Part shown: in pieces, positions 4,763 through 7,225 of the stretch
How positions within the stretch are numbered: position 1 is the first letter of the stretch
Layout: the number at the start of each line of letters is the position of its first letter
DNA from: Candidatus Methanophagales archaeon
Lineage (GTDB): Archaea; Halobacteriota; Syntropharchaeia; Alkanophagales; Methanospirareceae
NCBI GenBank assembly: GCA_021161765.1
Contig: JAGGZZ010000243.1
Span: forward strand, 1-7,225
DNA: 7,225 bases
Reading direction: 5' to 3'
The notes under the pieces: model-generated
What the model was told of the DNA's origin: nothing
What the model saw: the letters and a program-made list of their open reading frames with translations, nothing else
Database searches by the model: none
Position numbers and translations under genes: made by a program

Positions 4763-7120
4763 TCAATATCCACTTGTCTTCACCCCTTTACCTTTCCATT
4801 CCCCTGCTGGCACCAAAAATCGAACCACCTCAATTTTCTCCTCTACATTTAGATTCTCAGCAGGATTATTGATTATGTAAAGCGTGGGATTCGTAGCAGC
4901 ATTAGCTACCACATAAAGCCAATACTGCTCCTTGAATCTCTTTGCTTTAAACCATTCGTTGCGGGTCAAAGCAACCTGCCCCTCATCCTTTCTCGCTTTT
5001 ACCTCTATATATCTCGTTTCTCCGCCCCCTCTTGATCTTATGTCAAATCCAAGGTTCTCTTTAGAAACGTCTTCTGGCTCTCTGCCCTCGCTCTGTTCAT
5101 ATTCCATCGTAATCTCCATACCTATTCTTTCTATCCCCTCATCGCTTACCATATCCTTAGCGCTTGTAGGCTTTACAAGAACCGCACCCAAAAACTTCGG
5201 CATGGATATAGCTAAACTCACTTCCTGTTCTATTTCCTTCTGCAGCGTTTTTAAAGCTTCTTCATACTGCCTCTTTCGCTCTTCTTTGTTCCTTATCGCA
5301 AGTTCCACTTTTTCGCCTTCTGCCTGCCTCTCGTAAAGTTCTGCAAGTTCGGCATCCAGTTCACCAATCAAAAATTCCAGCGATTTAATCCCGTATTTCC
5401 TCTTTATTTCCGCTTGCCTCTTCCTTTCTTCAACTATCTCCTGCTTGTAGTTCTCAACAGTGCCTATGGCATATTCCTGTGCTTTTTCTCGGCTTATGTC
5501 CACCCGTATTGATTCGTTATTGTCCAAATGGACAAAATCCCATAAAATCGCAGGATTAACCTCATTCAACTCTTTTCCTTCGTCATAAATTGCCATCAGT
5601 CTCTTACCTGCAACTTCTCCTTTTCCATCTTTTACTTCACCCTCAAAGAACCACAAAACACCATCGTATCTTCCAGCAGGGTCTTTAAACACCGCTCCCC
5701 TCTGCAATTTAGCAAAGTAATTTCTTTTCACCCATTCAAGTAACGCTTCGAATACTGGATGCCCAAAGGATATGAACTCTGCATCCGGATTTTTGAAAGC
5801 AATCTCTTTATCAAACGTCGCCTTCGGATATTGCCTCAAAATAGAACCGTATCTGTTTTTAAAATCAACCTCCTCTGCTATTTTTCTTATCTCGTACGGA
5901 ATGGAATCTATCACCATAAATCCATCCTTACGAATCCTGAATTTACCCCCCACCTTTTGAAACGCTCTTTTAAAGAACTCCTCAACGTATTCAGGAATCA
6001 GCCTGTATTCTTTCGCCTTTTCCGCCATCTCTTTTATTTGGGTATAGTCAATGTGCCTGGTAGCAAGGCTCTCCCCTAAAGCCTCTTTAACATTTGCGAT
6101 GTGCTCTTCATCCACTTTAATATCGAGTTCATTTATTATTTCGTCCATACTTCTGGCATTGGCTGCCGCATCTAATATTAGCTGATAGAGGTTTTTCCCG
6201 TAGAATGTATCACCGATAACATCAAACACTTTGTCGCTTCCCATAGCCTTTCTAATTTCTTCGAGTTTATCAAAAATTTTAGCCAGAACTTTTCCTTCCC
6301 TAGTATCCTCTGCTACAAGGTTGAAAACATAAACGTCTTTCTGCTGTCCATACCTGTGAATTCTTCCCATCCTTTGCTCTAAGCGATTAGGATTCCAGGG
6401 AATATCGTAGTTGATCATGAGATGACAGAACTGAAGATTTATGCCCTCACCGGCAGCTTCAGTTGCAACCATAATCTGCTTTTCGTGCTGAAAAACCTTC
6501 TCAGCATTTATCCTTTCCTCTAATCTCATACCTCCGTGAATAAAATTTGCAGAATACCCCCACGACTTGATCTTTCCCACTAAATACTCCAGTGTATCGC
6601 GGGATTCGGTAAAAATCAAAATCTTCTCATTTCCTTGCATTTGCCTTATTTTTCTAAATCCCTCTTCAATTGCTTTCTTTAATTCTGAGAGTTTTACCTC
6701 ACACTCCACCCTAAGAATCTCTTTTGCTTTTTCTATCAGGTCTTTAAGAGTGTTTATCTCTTTTTCTAATTCTTCCCTATTTTCAGCAATGCTCAGCGTC
6801 TCCCATTTCTTTTCTTGCTCCCAGCGTTTCTCTTCTTCGTAATCATCAACTTCTTCAATGTCAATAAAAGACATCTCTTTCATGAGTTCTGGTTCCTTAA
6901 GCAAATTTTCGAGCCTATCTTTTCTTCTTTCAAGCGATCTGAGAAGCGCATAAGTGCTTGAAGCCATCCTTCTTTGTAGAATTAGCAAAGCAAATGCAAC
7001 ATTTCTCCTTTTATCGGTCTGCAAGGCCTTATTGTATTGAGAAATAACATATCTTGAAAGTTCGTTGTATAATTTCTTTTCTAATTCTGATAACCTAAAA
7101 CCTTCATAGTGGGGAATTTC
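4763..7120 (-). pseudogene. SNF2-type helicase C-terminal half with DUF3883 domain; frame interrupted near its middle
   Basis: Numbering from TTG 7024-7022, helicase motif IV is KILIFTES (134-141), motif V ATEAAGEGINLQF (187-199) and motif VI QRMGRIHRYGQQ (217-228), typical of SNF2/RapA-like helicases of defence loci. A charged helical region, partly coiled coil, follows. The C-terminal DUF3883 is a PD-(D/E)XK-like fold with FDIRS (D661) and RYIEVKA (E674, K676), possibly DNA-binding or nuclease-like. The true frame runs upstream of the TTG: the 32 codons from 7120 read EIPHYEGFRLSELEKKLYNE and onward, typical of the linker before the second RecA domain. It is closed by TGA at 7121-7123. No Shine-Dalgarno sequence marks the TTG, so it is unlikely to be a real start. 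Motifs I-III (Walker A, DEAH box) would lie beyond the window, so the visible part cannot hydrolyse ATP alone. It ends 4 bp from the convergent toxin gene. Confidence 0.85.
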
Positions 7121-7225
7121 TCACAATGGAAACTTTTTTCTTCTATTTCATAAACCTGCAATTAAGCGGGAACAAACAAAGCAATATTTTCCATGCTTAC
7201 GGGACTCATTACTCCCCATTTTGAC
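7121..7225 (-). other. Degenerate coding remnant upstream of the helicase stop
   Basis: All three minus-strand frames contain stops here. In the helicase frame there are TGAs at 7121-7123 and 7148-7150. A second frame reads MENIALFVPA, a stop, then LQVYEIEEKSFHCEK, which could be a shifted piece of the segment preceding YEGFRLSELEK in the helicase. I infer at least one indel plus nonsense changes, but the alignment is weak. Confidence 0.4.

Noticed and set aside
4756..4790. Bidirectional terminator between the convergent toxin and helicase ends
   Set aside because: I see no stable hairpin or T tract in the few bases around the two stop codons.
4932..6842. Several plus-strand open frames opposite the helicase
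   Set aside because: The helicase and DUF3883 motifs on the minus strand are unmistakable; the plus frames are hydrophobic or serine-rich shadow translations.

Overview
The window looks like archaeal DNA of moderate to low GC. The evidence is a short divergent intergenic region with a TATA box about 26-28 bp from candidate starts on both strands (a leaderless-type layout), TTG starts beside ATG starts, and gene families that are common in archaeal defence islands. A methanogen or ANME-like euryarchaeon would fit, but this is inference and the species cannot be read from the sequence.

Layout. A minus-strand cluster runs right to left: (i) the C-terminal half of an SNF2-type helicase ending in a DUF3883 PD-(D/E)XK-like domain (about 7120-4763); (ii) an unrecognised TIM-barrel-like protein that may be a distant tRNA-guanine-transglycosylase/DpdA relative (about 3641-2489); (iii) a DUF1156/COG1743 DNA adenine methylase (2482-99); (iv) the first 34 codons of a DUF499 ATPase, cut by the window edge (102-1). 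Helicase, DUF1156 methylase and DUF499 ATPase form a known anti-phage-associated set. Genes (ii)-(iv) are tightly coupled, with 6 bp, then a 4-base ATGA overlap, and strong Shine-Dalgarno sequences. Between (i) and (ii), on the plus strand, sits a toxin-antitoxin pair: a winged-helix/UPF0175 antitoxin (3689-4270) overlapping a PIN-domain toxin (4267-4758).

Condition. The locus is decaying. The methylase is in three pieces: an in-frame TAA at 938-940, and a 77-bp block of eleven 7-bp units (353-429) whose exact removal restores the reading frame. A second heptamer-rich block (about 2059-2202) lies where COG1743 proteins carry SAM-binding motif I and half of their Zn ribbon; both are missing. 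The PIN toxin has an in-frame TGA (4495-4497). The helicase frame is closed by a TGA at 7121-7123, and no clean frame continues upstream. The TIM-barrel gene may have lost its true N-terminus to one extra A in an A9 run (3544-3552).

The most interesting points are the two heptamer blocks inside a coding gene, which share an 11-bp end in opposite orientation, and the possible transglycosylase-like protein in a DUF499/DUF1156/helicase operon. The latter would suggest a base-modification defence system if the fold assignment holds. No rRNA, tRNA, CRISPR array or insertion sequence was found.
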